Assembly: GCA_023525715.1 (NCBI GenBank)
Contig: CM042010.1
Span: forward strand, 60,763,729-60,827,728
Length of the DNA stretch: 64,000 bases
DNA from: Cichorium intybus
Lineage: Eukaryota > Streptophyta > Magnoliopsida > Asterales > Asteraceae
Direction: 5' to 3'
The notes beneath the pieces were generated by a model that was not told where the DNA came from, searched no databases, and saw only the letters and a list, made by a program, of their open reading frames with translations. Shown piece by piece: positions 12,113 to 23,850 of this stretch (within the stretch, counting starts at the first letter, position 1; each line of letters starts with the position of its first letter). A program made the translations under genes and the position numbers.

Positions 12113-12840
12113 GATATGCATTTATTACTAGGAAGACTACAACACTCCCACTAACTTTGACATAAACAGGACTCGTCTTGGCTTCTTGAAAATCCAAACT
12201 CTTTAGCCGTTTCATGAAAGCAAACATTCCAGCTGCGAGACGCTTGATTGAGTGCATAGATGGATTTCTCAAGCTTACACACTTTATTTGGGTATTGGAC
12301 ATGTACAAAACCTTCTAGTTGTGCCATAAACACATCCTCATATAGTTTTCCGTTAAGAAAAGCGATTTTACCATCCGTTTGTCATATCTCATAGTCATAG
12401 TATGCAGTTATGACAAAGTAATACCCTAATAAACTTAATCTTAGCTACTAGTGAGAAGGTTTCATCATAGCAATCCCTTGAGTCTGAGTAAAACCCTTCG
12501 CCACCAGTCTAGCTTTGAATGTGTGCATATTCCCATCCATGCCAGTCTTCTTCTTGAGGATTCAACTACACCCAATGGTTTTAAGGCCAGGTGTAGGATC
12601 AACCAAATTCGAAACTTGGTTATCATAAATGGACTGAATTTCGCTTTCCATGACCTCTTTCCATTTGATATCCTCTGAGCCTGCCATTGCTTCCTTGTAG
12701 TTGGATGGCTCATCCTCACTAACCAGTGCATTATCACTGATTAGTGCATCACCTTCAGTAATGTGGAAGCCATAAAACTTAGGAGGGTGACTAACTCTAC
12801 CAGATATGCGAAGTGGTAGAGATATGCCAATTTACTCAAC
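12113..12840 (-). pseudogene. Copia reverse transcriptase relic
   Basis: Read on the minus strand from about 12740 down, the frames give a YKEAMAGSEDIKWKEVMESE-like start of the copia RT domain (RVT_2). An IAFLNGK-like block, a PNKVCKLEKSIYALNQASRS block and an ESCLCQS segment follow. The reading frame changes at least twice and has stops, and only the N-terminal half of RT is present. The RT catalytic YVDD box is absent because the fragment ends before it. It is related to the RT of element B (54720-55500) but clearly older. Confidence 0.85.
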
Positions 12841-13233
12841 ATGAGTTTCATCCTCTAGTTGAAGAAAATCTCATAAAAATTAAAGTTATATGCTAAATAA
12901 CATGTTCATATCAATTTTGTTAAATATACGTTATGACGTTTTCACAACTTTTAATTAAAAACAACAAAAACAAAACACTAAAAGATAATAAAAGGTTATG
13001 ATAATCAAAATAAACATTAATCTTGTAGACTACAAATTTTTTAACCTACTATTAACATGTTAAATGACAAATAAATGATTTCTGATTAAATATTCATATT
13101 TTTTATGTATTTCTATTTTTAAACATTTTAAAAATTATAATCTTTCATTAAAATAACTAAAAAAATTAAATATTTAAAAACTTTTATATCAAATTGTAGC
13201 TGTTACAGATAAAAAAATGTAATACCATATAAA
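12841..13233. other. AT-rich DNA, nothing recognised
   Basis: Very AT-rich with no open frame or repeat boundary. It ends at the left target duplication (AATTACTTA, 13234-13242) of the MULE-type element. Confidence 0.5.
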
Positions 13234-13242
13234 AATTACTTA

Positions 13243-14630
13243 GATTAAATTACACGAATGGTCCATGTTGTTTGGGGTAATTTGCACTTTTGGTCTCTAA
13301 CTCTTTTTTTTAACTTGGATCATCTCTATCGTTTAATTTGTTGCGCGCTTGGTCCCTAACTGATGTAACAAGACTTATTTACCCCTAATAATTTATCTTT
13401 TAATTTGTTTATATTATTTATTATTTTTGAATTAAAAAAAATCTCACCAATTTCCACCTCCAATAAGATTCTCTCTCTCACGCACACACATCTTCCCTTC
13501 CCTTTCCCTTTTTCTTTAACCGGCTCTTCATTATTCCGACGAAGTCTTTCCTCCCCGTCACCTTCCTCACTGCTGCAATGTCTCCTAAAATGCCTTCGTC
13601 GTCTACCCTCCTAGTCCACATATCTACATGTTGATCGAAGGGGGTCCATCACCATCGTCTCTCCTTCGATTCCATCACCATTAAAGGAGGCGACTGCCGC
13701 TAGTCCGATGGTTGTTTTTGTTTCTGTATAACACCCACTATTTCGAAAACCACCTCCCGCAGCCGAAAAAATGGTTACTAACACCCACTGTTTTGGAAAC
13801 CACCTCCCACAGCCCTATTTTCATTTTCAACGAGAAAACGATATACTTGTATACGATATAAAAAAGCGTCCATGAAAATCCAACAAATAATCCATGAAAG
13901 CCGAAATATGTGGAAATCGATTTTGCTAGATACACTGCTGATTGTTACATGGAAACCAAGAAGCGAATGTTGATTATTACAAGGAAACCAAGAAGCAACT
14001 GTTGATTATTGCATCGATCTTCTAGAATTGTTGTTGAGTACATGGAAATCCAATAAAAAGCCATAAATATCCAATAAAAAATCATGGAAACCCAAATATG
14101 TGTAAATCGTTTAAGTGGTTATTACACTATGGATATTTCTTCTATAACTACTTCATCGATTTTTAAACACATTTTTCTAATTTCGTGCTTAAAGTTCAAC
14201 TTTTGAACCAGATATAATCAGATTCAACCATCGCCATTACTAGAAAGGAGAACCTCGTCGATCGCTATGACTGAAGAGGAGGACGACAGTTTCTAATTAA
14301 AAAAGCGGAATCATTTGGCGGTTTCTAATCACCATGACCGAAGAGGAATATAATTTCGAGAGTGTGAAAACCAAGAAGAAGAGAGAGAGAGATAGAGTAA
14401 AGAAGCGTGGAGTATGCGTGTTTCATTTTCTTTTTTGCTTTATTAAAAATAATAAATAAATAATTTAATTAGAAAAAAACTACGTAAGGGTATTATAGTC
14501 ATTTTAAGTTTACCAGGGACCAAAAGTTCAATAAAAATATAAATTAAGGACTGTCCGAGTTAAAAAATAAAGTTGAAGACCAAAAGTGTAAATTACCCCA
14601 AACCACAGGGACCATTAGTGTAATTTACTC
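13243..14630. mobile_element. MULE-type non-autonomous element
   Basis: A 1,388-bp element flanked by a perfect 9-bp duplication AATTACTTA (13234-13242, 14631-14639). That length is typical of Mutator-like transposons. The termini are inverted repeats of about 55 bp: left GATTAAATTACACGAATGGT and onward, right the complement ending GTAATTTACTC. Both carry the TTTGGGGTAATTTNCACTTTTGG block common in plant MULE termini. No transposase is present. The open frame at 13405-13614 is CT-rich and unsupported. The right end lies about 120 bp upstream of the DCD2-like start codon, so it forms part of that gene's promoter region. Confidence 0.88.
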
Positions 14631-14751
14631 AATTACTTATGGACATTTTTTTCAGCTTATCGACATCGTCCCATTCCATTTCCATACACTGTCCCTGCAA
14701 ACCTCGTCGTTCTACTTTTCTAGGGCAAACAAGCAAATTTTGAAGCACGCA

Positions 14752-17700
14752 ATGAAGTCTATTTTTCAAAGAAAACCTCCAATTTTATCCCCCAGACACG
14801 AGTTTCATTCACAATGCTCCTCAATTAATCCCCAGGTTCGAGCGTGTTTATTTCCCTTTTTGCTAAATACTAGTCGATTTAACATTTTGTATCGTAGCGA
14901 TCTCAATTCCATCAACATAACCCGTAATTCTGAAATTTCATCGAAAATGGAGATTAATAAGTGAAAACTAAGCTTATCAGTCATCACTCAACAGTTGACA
15001 AAGAAGCTATCGTCATTTTTGCACAAATTTGCTAAATAAAGTCGGAATTCCAACAAGTAGATTGGTAGTTAGTTTTGCATTGGATTCCGACAAGTTAAAT
15101 TAGCTACTTTTATTTGGTTTCATTTTTCGAATTTGAACAATTTGCAACAAATTTGTTTCTATAAATCTGAAAGAGCTCATTGGGGTTTTCTTGTTTCCAG
15201 GTTGTCTGTAATTCCAGTTCGACTAGAGAAGAGTTTATGATAAAAATTCTGGATCGAAGATGGACATTAACAAATCCAGACACTAAAGTTCACCAAATAA
15301 AAGTTTCCACCTTACAAACACAACCCACTTCTGGATTACTTGGCAACGTTACCTTTTCAAACAACTCAAATCCCTCTTTGGGTGAAAATTTAATGGAATG
15401 GAACAATGATCAGTCATCATTTTACATTGTTCGTGATGATTTATTGCATCCTTTAGTCAACGGTAACAAGGCCAGGAAACTGGATGCATTGCTTCCACTT
15501 GTTGAAGATCATTTAGGAACCGATGTGGTAAGCCAAAATTCCCTCTCAAATGATCCAAAACTTTATATCTTTTCATTTGTCATTAAACTTCTTTAACAAT
15601 ATATGAAGATTATAGGCCTATTGGACTCCAAGTGATGTCTTGAGGTTCAAATTACACCCATTTTTATAGGTCACGTGTGGAGGTTGCCAAAGTGCACATG
15701 CTGCAGCTGTTGGTAGGTTGCATACATCACTGAAGCTATTAAACATGTTCCTTGACTCATTTTTGAGATTTATGTAACCCCCCACTTTTCCGTAACGAAA
15801 ATAACCATCAAGCATGTCAATTATACAAAGCTTATGCAATCTTAAAAGTTCAAGCAAACAATATGCCATAAACAATCAACATACCTGAATTATAATAATT
15901 TAGTGCAAACAACCCACTTTTAAATCAAATAAAGCTCACATTAGCAAATAGTGTGCCTAACATGCGAATAACAACTACTTGGGAATCCTACAAGTTTCCA
16001 ACAAAAGATTCTAACGTATTCCAATACCTTAGAACTCTCAAGTCCATAACGTGTCATATTGTACATTAGGTTAAATCCTTTACGAATCTGGTTTGACCAA
16101 CAACAAGTTTAAGCTTGGTTAAGTAAGTTACTAAGACACTTACCTTTAGTGAGTATTTTTGAAGACCACAAAATTTTCAATGCCATCAAAGTATTTTCAT
16201 ATCCTTAATTGTTAACTTTGGCATTTTAAGTCAAAATAAATATACGAACACAGGAACACTTAAGTGTAACAAAACATAACTCCAATATCATAATCTATTA
16301 TGAATAAAATATGTGCATAATCATTTCAACTCCAATTTTACATATGTTCTAACCAAAAAGAAGATAACATTTCAAAAATCATTTTACTATCACTATGTAA
16401 TTAATTAAGCAATAAAGTAGTTCTGAAGTACGAACAATAGTTATTAGGAGGTCTTGAACCACAATAAGCTTGACCCACGTTCCAATTCCATAATAATATC
16501 ATTTATTGTTTTATTCTAAATTAAAAAAAAAAAAAAGAAATTGGTGTTAAACGATAAGCTATTAAACAACATTTGCATGTCAAGACTATGCTACCACTTA
16601 GATTCTAAATAATTAATTCAGAAAACCCAGTTCACTTACATCCTAAAGGATATTAGATTAACCTGCATATAAATGTTTTTTGTTATAAAGTCAGCCTAGC
16701 TTACAAGTAAATATGTCTTTAACTTAGCTATTGTCTTCAACCTTATACAAAATAAATGCAACAGCCAATCTCCATTTGTCATTGTTATACAACTTTAAAG
16801 AATGATTTTGATCTTTCTAAAACATTTTCTTTTCCTTAAAAACTAGCTTGGATTCTACACTAGCAAACAATACAAACGTAAAAAAGGCAAATGAGACTAT
16901 ATTGACAACATAAGATGAAGATCTTACCTACTACAATCGACACGTCTTGCTACAACTTTGTCTTCCTCCATAGCTTCTTCGAAATCCCAAGATAATGACA
17001 TTTTTTCTTGATTTTCTACGATGCAAATAAGCGAATAGAGGGAGGGGTTCGAGAACTCCTCCTTACGTCCAATAATCACACAACTGTAATCCTACGTAAA
17101 AAATTCTAATGTATTTTTTCGTTTGTTGATCGGGTCTTCACATATGCCTGAGATTCTGCAAATTTGACCCACACGAATGGAATGAGGTAGGGAAGAGGCG
17201 ATTTGTTGGATAGAATTAGTTCGACAAACTACCGACAAAAATACAATCGATAAGAGATAAGATTAAGTGGCTTAAGGCTTTCAGAAAATTATATAGACCG
17301 ATTGAATTCCAAATTAAAGACAAAGTAATGCTAAAAGTGTCTCCATGGAAAGCAATTTCTTGTTTTTGGTAAAGGTGGGAAGTTATGTAGGACCCCTTGT
17401 TGTCAAGGATAAGTTTGGGGAGCTAGCTAAAAAGCATATTCTCTGTTGAGTCTTATTAAGCTAAGCTAAGACTTGTAAGTAAGGACTCAGATGGGATAAG
17501 TGCCATATGAAGAGTATTCTCACTCTACTTAATTATATAAGGTTAGTTCAAAGTTTAACTTTTATGAGAAAAGAGTTCTAGTAAAGAATAATTCCGATAG
17601 AGTATGTGAACCAAGACATTCAAGGTAAACCTAGTTTATCGGATATCAGACTTTCAAGTAGAATGTCAGAAGTAGAAGAAGGGAGTGAGGCATTAATAAG

Positions 17701-20263
17701 TATCCTGAAATCCTGTGAGTAAGAAAGCCACTTTTGACTATCTATCTATAATTAGGGTGTTCTGAAAGCAAGGGACTGAGCGGATAAAGTTGAGCTACGT
17801 GGTATCCATAATACATTCTATGTGTTCAACTTGAATAAATGTTTGATTGAAGGTGAGATGGCAGTTCCACTCGAAGAAGTTCAAGTGGAGAAAAACTTGC
17901 AATATTCAAAGAAATCAATTGCATTTATAGACCAAAAGACTAGCAAGCTGAGATGAGATGAGTTGAGACACTTAGGAGTCTAGAATGTATAGAAATGAAG
18001 GCCAACTTATTTATGTGATTTCGAATTCCGAGGATGGAATTTTGTTAGGGGAGGTTTTTGAATTCTTAGTCAACAAACAAAACGATATGAGAAATTTGTA
18101 TGTGGGATTAAGTTGCGAGATTCTTGGACGTGGGGGATGAGTTTTTAACACCACCCCCAACTCTCCCGAACCTTTCCGTTTATAAATTGAGAGTGACCCC
18201 TCCTTTTTTAGCACTCTATTTGCATTGTCGAAATCAGAAAAAAGTGTAGTTACCTTCGAATTTTGTAGAATCTGAAGGGGAAGACGAAGTTGTAGCAAGA
18301 AATGTCAATCATTGTCGGTAAGATCTTCCTTCCTATGTTGTTGATATAGTCTGATTTTCTTGTCTATGTTTGTATTGCTTGCTACTGTTAGAATCCACTC
18401 CACTGTGGTTCGACCTTTGTTAATAAAGAAGATTGCTTTTGAAAAATCAACAGCATTCTCTAAAGCTCTAATAAAATGACAAATGGGGATAAGTGTTGGC
18501 TGCTGCATCCGTTTTGTCTAAGGTAGAAGACGATGGCTAGGTAAAAGATATATTTCCTTGTATAAAAGAAAATTGATATGGTACAACAGTCTAAACGTGC
18601 ACTTGTAGCGTATTAGCCTATTGTTTAAAACGTGTGCTTGTTGGAATTATTGTTTTGTTACGAGTAAGTATTCGTATATTTTGGCGAGATCATCTAAAAT
18701 CTATTTTGACTTAAGATGTCAAAGATATGAATTGATGTAATGAAAACACGTTAATGATATTGAAAATTTTGAGGACTTGAAAATATTGACATTAAAGGAA
18801 AACGTCCGAGTAACTCGAACAATCTTAGACTCGTGTGTGGTCGAATGAGATTCGTTGGGGATTCAACCTAATATGCCATATAATAGGTTACCACTTAAGA
18901 ATTCTAAGATACCACAATGCCTTCGCATCTTTTGTTGGAAACTTGTACGAGTTTCAAGTAGTGTAATTTGCACGTTAAGGATACTAATTGCTAAGATGAG
19001 TTTCATGTGATTTAAAGGGGGTTGTTTGCACTAAATTGTTGTACGACCGTGTAAGAATTGTGGATTATTTTGGTTATTTCCGTTACGTAAAAGTCATATT
19101 ACAATAAACCAATTAAACACAATTCTTGATTTAAAATTGCGTGTGTTTGTCAGCCGTTTCGTGTGCAGAAAGGGGAATAAATGCGCATTTACTTTTACGT
19201 GGTGAACAACCTCAAATTCTAACCGGCTATAATTTAATTTCCATGTTATACGGAAACGTAACATACGTTCCAAGATCTCTATACGCTAACAGACAAAAAA
19301 TGCTGACATCACACGCCCATTCAATATCTACCACTGTTGTATGTCTCGATGATTTACTCGAGGCTTCTTTTACAAATCACAAGTCAACAAAGTCAAACTC
19401 GCAGCCATTAAATTCAAAAAAGATGGTAATTATTAATGAAGGTGCAGGAGATGCCATTGCATTGCCAGGTAAGCGAAAATTAACGGTATTTTGAGTTTTT
19501 ATAGGTGTTGACTTTTGGTTGACTATGTATAGGAGTGATTCGCCTTGTGGAATACTTGTCACGAGATTATGTATTTGGAAAAAATCAGCGTATGAAAATT
19601 GTGGTAGATGCTGGTACGGGCACAACGGCTGTTGGTTTAGGAATTGGAGCTTTATGTTTGGGGTATGTGGTTATTATTTTAAACGAATATAATTATTTAC
19701 AACGTTTTAACATGTAAATAATTATATTCATCTGACACATTTACTAATTTATTTAGCCTTTTTTAGACTCCCATGGGAAGTAACTGCAGTCATGCTGGCT
19801 GATACCATTGAGGGGTACAAAAAAAAGGAAGAACATTTAATATCCGAATTATGTCGGTGCTTTGGCTTGCCTATTATGCATAAGGGACTTGTACATTGGG
19901 TACAACGTCAACATCCAAGAAAGTATGTTGCCCTTTTGGATTATTTACCATTCCTTACTCATTGCATTACTTTTTATAAAGTTGCCCTAATTTATTTGTG
20001 TGCAGTTGTTAAGTTTTTTTTTTTTTTTTTTTTTTTTAAATGTCAGATTTGGGAATGTGTTGAAAGGGGAAATAGAAGCATGCCAAAAAATGGCTAAAGA
20101 AACGGGTGTTTTAGTGGATCCAATATATACTTTGGCTGCATGGGAGCTTGCAAGTCAACTTAGTCAACAGGAGAAAAAAGGGGGTGCAAAAGTGGTGATG
20201 CTTCACACGGGTGGGACACTTGGCATGTTTGGATTGGCTCAGCGCTACAAGTCTTACTTCTGA
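14752..20263 (+). CDS. DCD2: D-cysteine desulfhydrase 2-like, mitochondrial
   Basis: PLP-dependent enzyme of the ACC deaminase / D-cysteine desulfhydrase family. In plants it splits D-cysteine to pyruvate, ammonia and hydrogen sulfide, and the DCD2 type is predicted mitochondrial. Seven exons give 423 aa: 14752-14835, 15201-15527, 15670-15712, 19154-19468, 19533-19662, 19767-19922, 20047-20263, all GT-AG and phase-consistent. The first 28 residues are basic and serine-rich, as for a transit peptide. Lys118 in NGNKARKLD (112-125 region) is the expected PLP-lysine. [20 protein letters not shown] follows, then [12 protein letters not shown], a glycine-rich stretch, and the C-terminal [14 protein letters not shown]. 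No stop or frameshift is visible, so it is probably functional. I chose ATG 14752 because the frame runs directly to a good donor. A 22-T tract (20016-20038) precedes the last acceptor. Intron 3 is about 3.4 kb and full of retrotransposon sequence. Confidence 0.92.
15773..19103. mobile_element. Gypsy remnant with inverted LTRs, intron 3
   Basis: The left copy starts TGTAACCC (15773) and runs to about 17080. The right copy, about 18100-19103, ends CATATTACA and is its reverse complement at perhaps 75% identity. Shared blocks include TTTAGTGCAAACAACCC, ACAAGTTTCCAACAAAAGAT and CTTGCTACAACTT. Between them (17310-17960, + strand) lies a decayed gypsy integrase C-terminus. So the right LTR is in the orientation expected for a 3' LTR and the left one is flipped. 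No convincing target duplication is seen (ATTTA against ATAAA). Only about 110 bp of original intron remain outside it. Confidence 0.75.
17310..17965 (+). pseudogene. Ty3/gypsy integrase C-terminus relic
   Basis: Fragments in different frames match the end of gypsy polyproteins. [13 protein letters not shown] is at about 17320. [20 protein letters not shown] followed by [14 protein letters not shown] is at about 17790-17910, then [10 protein letters not shown] and a stop. These are the post-catalytic strand and the HxTFHVSNLKKC-like block found before the 3' LTR. Between them about 400 bp is unrelated or too decayed to read. It has no role in the DCD2-like protein. Confidence 0.8.
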
Positions 20264-20557
20264 TTTGCATTCCCAAGACATGTATTAATATGAATGTACT
20301 TTATTTTTTACCATGTGGACGACACGTGGCAAGATGGACAGATTTGAAAAAACTAAAAACTTCTTAAAACCGTAAACTTCATGTGGCGGAAAATAACCAT
20401 CAATTTTAAACATTTTAAAATTTTCAAAAAGTGTTTGATAAAATGCATGTCTAATCACACGTCCTAACATAAGTAAAATACTTGGATCCAAATGCCAACA
20501 TTATAATAGAATCCATATACACTCGTGGGTAACTAGCATAGCTTGCTAATGTGCAAT
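20264..20557 (+). other. DCD2-like 3' UTR and downstream sequence
   Basis: Follows the TGA at 20261-20263. ATGTATTAATATGAATGTAC (about 20279) could hold polyadenylation signals. No other gene is visible before the hAT-like element. Confidence 0.4.
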
Positions 20558-20565
20558 GTCTAAAA

Positions 20566-21134
20566 CTATGCAGTTATCTCGGCCACAAACATTATAGCGG
20601 TCACCTAGCGAGATTTGATTTAGCGTTTATCGCGGTGGTATAGCGGAGATTTTTTTTTGTTACTTTTAGACTATTAATACTACGTAGAATTAATATCACA
20701 AAAAGTTGCATAAAAATGTCACATAAAACATAGATAGTATTCTAATATGAAAAGTGTCAACGTATCAAACATAAATCTAATCGCAATCCACGTGTTCGGC
20801 ATCCGAGTCAACATCGTTTAATGCATTCACTTCTTCATGAAGCTTTTCCACTACATCTCCAATCTCATCATCATCATCTCTATAACGATCCCGCGCAATA
20901 TCGCTATCTCGGGCTCCTAAATCTCGGCAAATCTCGGACATTACCGCTATCTTGGGCAAATCTCGGACAATATCGCTATCTCGGGCTCCTAAATCTCGGC
21001 AAATCTCGGACATTATCGGCGAGATTCTCGCTGGCGAGATTACTGACCGAGATTTTGATTTCTATCTCGGCCTAACCCCGCGAAACGCTATCTCGGCGCT
21101 ATCTCGGCGAGATCTCGCGCGATTGACTGCATAG
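20566..21134 (-). mobile_element. hAT-like non-autonomous element
   Basis: A 569-bp element bounded by the perfect 9-bp inverted repeat CTATGCAGT / ACTGCATAG and a perfect 8-bp duplication GTCTAAAA (20558-20565, 21135-21142), the hAT target length. On the minus strand an open frame (21013-20777) ends DDEIGDVVEKLHEEVNALND plus an acidic tail, reminiscent of the C-terminal end of a hAT transposase; this is tentative. The frame also contains duplicated SEICRDLGARDSDI units encoded by 72-bp tandem repeats. It lies about 300 bp beyond the DCD2-like stop codon. Confidence 0.85.
20896..21012. repeat. 72-bp tandem repeat inside hAT element
   Basis: The block AATATCGCTATCTCGGGCTC and the following CTAAATCTCGGCAAATCTCGG recur with a period of about 72 bp. 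Shorter ATCTCGGC-type units continue to 21115. Confidence 0.8.
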
Positions 21135-21370
21135 GTCTAAAATGATTAATGGTTCGTTACCTCACTCCAACAATGGATTTGTAAAGCATTGCAAATACAA
21201 CACATCAGAGGTCATGAACTTGCGACTTTGCTCTTAACAATTCAACCATAATCCATATAGTGTGGAATACATTAAATGATAAACTAACCAACAACGACCA
21301 TAGTGGTTTCGATAAATAACCAATGATGATGATGGTTGGATCTAGAAACAATGTTCAAACTAGAACGCGT

Positions 21371-21500
<130 letters not shown>

Positions 21501-21529
21501 TAGGGATTTTTTATTATTGTATGACAAAA

Positions 21530-22980
21530 CTGCAGAAATGGTCCCTATGGTTTGCACTTTTCTTTGACTAAGGTCAAATAGTTTCAACTTGCAGAAATGG
21601 TCATTTTTTCAGGGTTTCATTGAGGTTTTGGTCCCAAAATCTAAGAATAATTAAATGGGATCCATTTTCTCCCCAACATGACTTGCACAAGAGGCCAGTC
21701 CGTCTTGTCATGTTTAGGAACCAAAATTACAACAAAAGGTTTCTATTTATCTTTTGTTTAGAGTCTTCTTCCCCAACGACTCTATCATGTTTTTTAAAAT
21801 ACATCACCATGGTGCTTTGGTTCTGTGGCAATCTCGTTGTGGTGCAGAACTCGTAGACTTCACTAAATCCAGGGCAACGCTTCTACTCATGCCCTCTACC
21901 AATACAATAATTTATCACTATAAATAACTTATTTCTATCGTAGTCCTGATTTTGCCATTTCTTGTTTGAAAAGAATTCAAAATATGGTTTCATTAGATAA
22001 GTTGACCCACCAATGTGTGAGCGTGTTAAGGCTATACTAAAAAACATGAACAATCTGAAGCTCTTTATAAAAAACTTGGAAGATGAATCTAAGAAGTTGA
22101 AGTTATACCTGTTGCCAAGTTGGATTTTTTTTCTTATTATCTTGTTATGGAACTAGGGTTCACTAAAGGTTATGAACCCTCTTTTATTGTTATCGTGTTA
22201 GAGGTTTTGTTTTTTAAATTTACTTATTTTGATGAATTGACCTATATGCATTTTAAAGGTTAATCCATGTACCTTGTACCTCAATTGTTTACCAACGGAA
22301 AATTAGGTTTTGTAATTGTTGTTATTGACAAACTTTTAAACCTTTTCTAATGTTGTGACGGGGTTGAATAACAAAGACTATAATGGTGAATTCCATATCA
22401 AAGAATAATGGTAAGTTCCACAACCAAAGTTCAATACCATATTTAAGACTCTAATGGCTTTTTTTAACGACTGTAATGGTAATAATGTAAATCACAACAT
22501 GTATTAAAAAGTATTTCCTTTAATGGAAATAACCACAACAAAACATGAATTCACAACGACAATACCATATCACATTTGTCATTACCATAACCGTTAGTCA
22601 TAACTATAACCAATTGTCATTACAAAAATAAGATAACAAAATAAACATAACATCTATTTTACCAAAACAAGCATCACATAACATAGTTTAAAAGAAAATA
22701 TAAACTATAACTAGTCATTAACCAAATCCAACTAACAAAATATGATATAAAGACTTCCACCTTTACCTGCCTTACCCTCTACTGCTGACTGCCACCTTGA
22801 CTTGGCCTTACCCTCTCCTATTGACTGCTACCTAGACTTGCCCCTCCTCTTGAGTTGTGCCCCTATTCTTGTATTGCACATGTAACACTCTCCAACTTCC
22901 TACTAAGCTTTTCCATTTTCCCGGATCCTTGACCTTGCCTCTGACTTGCTATAACATTAGCTTTTTGACTAGACTTCTCA
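21530..22980. other. Repeat-derived DNA, no gene supported
   Basis: Begins with GCAGAAATGGTCCCTATGGT, a sequence typical of MULE termini, for which I found no clear inverted partner. The rest is AT-rich. On the minus strand 22750-22980 continues the transposase relic with glutamine/glycine/serine-rich coding-like sequence. Confidence 0.4.
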
Positions 22981-22989
22981 TTTTGACTC

Positions 22990-23850
22990 ATTTGTTCTTC
23001 CATTGATTGTCATTTTTTTTCTTATTTGGCCACCAACAAATTTATGGTGGGTTGGTGGGGTAATTGCAGTGGGACACTGACTTTTAGGCCACATTTCCCT
23101 ACCTCAAATAGGGTCTAACTTAAACTCACATACAACCTTCCAAGTTTCTAATAGATAAAGTTTGTAGACCTACGTGTACAACTCCACAACCATTTCACCA
23201 TTGTTAGAAATTTCACTCTAGGTAGCTATGTCATGCTTGCAAGGGATTCCTGTAAGTTCCCACTTCCTACAAGTGCATACCATTTGGCTAATGTCCACAA
23301 CATGCTAAATCATTCCATGGTCCAGCTACCTGGTACTTCCCACCACCATTCCATCTAGCCCTGTATTTAAATGTTTGTTTCTCATTATTCTACAACAATC
23401 TTGTTGTAATAGGGGTGAAAGGACCTTGAATTTCTTCTGTTCTTTAACCATATTACAAATCATCTTAATTAGATACTACCTTATGAATTACAAGAATGTA
23501 ATGATTCCCTTATACCTTCCGTTCTCTAGCTTACTATTCAAAACATCACACATATCGTTAAGAAGCACATCTGAGATGGACCTAACTATGTCAATAATTC
23601 TTAAAGTCAATCATACATTCTAAAACAAACATATAGGAATCCTTAATAATATTTCTAGAAAGTTACCTGTTGTAAATAGGCTTCTTGCCCAATGAATTAT
23701 TGGTATTTTATTTATCCAATCATGTGCCTTGTTGTAGTAGCTTAACTCTCCCATCATAGCTTGAAACTCTGGAATAGTGATAGTTGTTGCACATTTCCAC
23801 ATATAATCCTTTCTTAATATAGTAATAAAAAAGTACACTTATAGGAAGAT
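22990..23850 (-). pseudogene. MuDR-type MULE transposase relic
   Basis: Read on the minus strand, the region around 23838-23640 gives FQAMMGELSYYNKAHDWINK and IHWARSLF, the block that ends the MULE catalytic domain. About 23590-23400 gives SDVLLNDMCDVLNSKLENGR. About 23290-23040 gives a SWIM zinc finger CTCRKWELTGIPCKHDIAT and then LETWKVVCEFKLDPI. Several in-frame stops (for example after CKHDIAT) and at least one frameshift show that it is dead. The order catalytic block then SWIM finger is normal for MuDR transposases. Element ends were not found. Confidence 0.85.

Noticed and set aside
13405..13614. Frame within the MULE-type element as captured gene
   Set aside because: CT-rich low-complexity serine/leucine sequence and no similarity to a known exon. 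Gene capture cannot be claimed.
15768..19108. Target duplication ATTTA / ATAAA around the intron 3 element
   Set aside because: Only three of five bases agree and the LTRs are inverted, so a simple insertion duplication is not supported.
20285..20491. Minus-strand frame after the DCD2-like gene
   Set aside because: Lies in the probable 3' UTR, with no domain and no supporting context.
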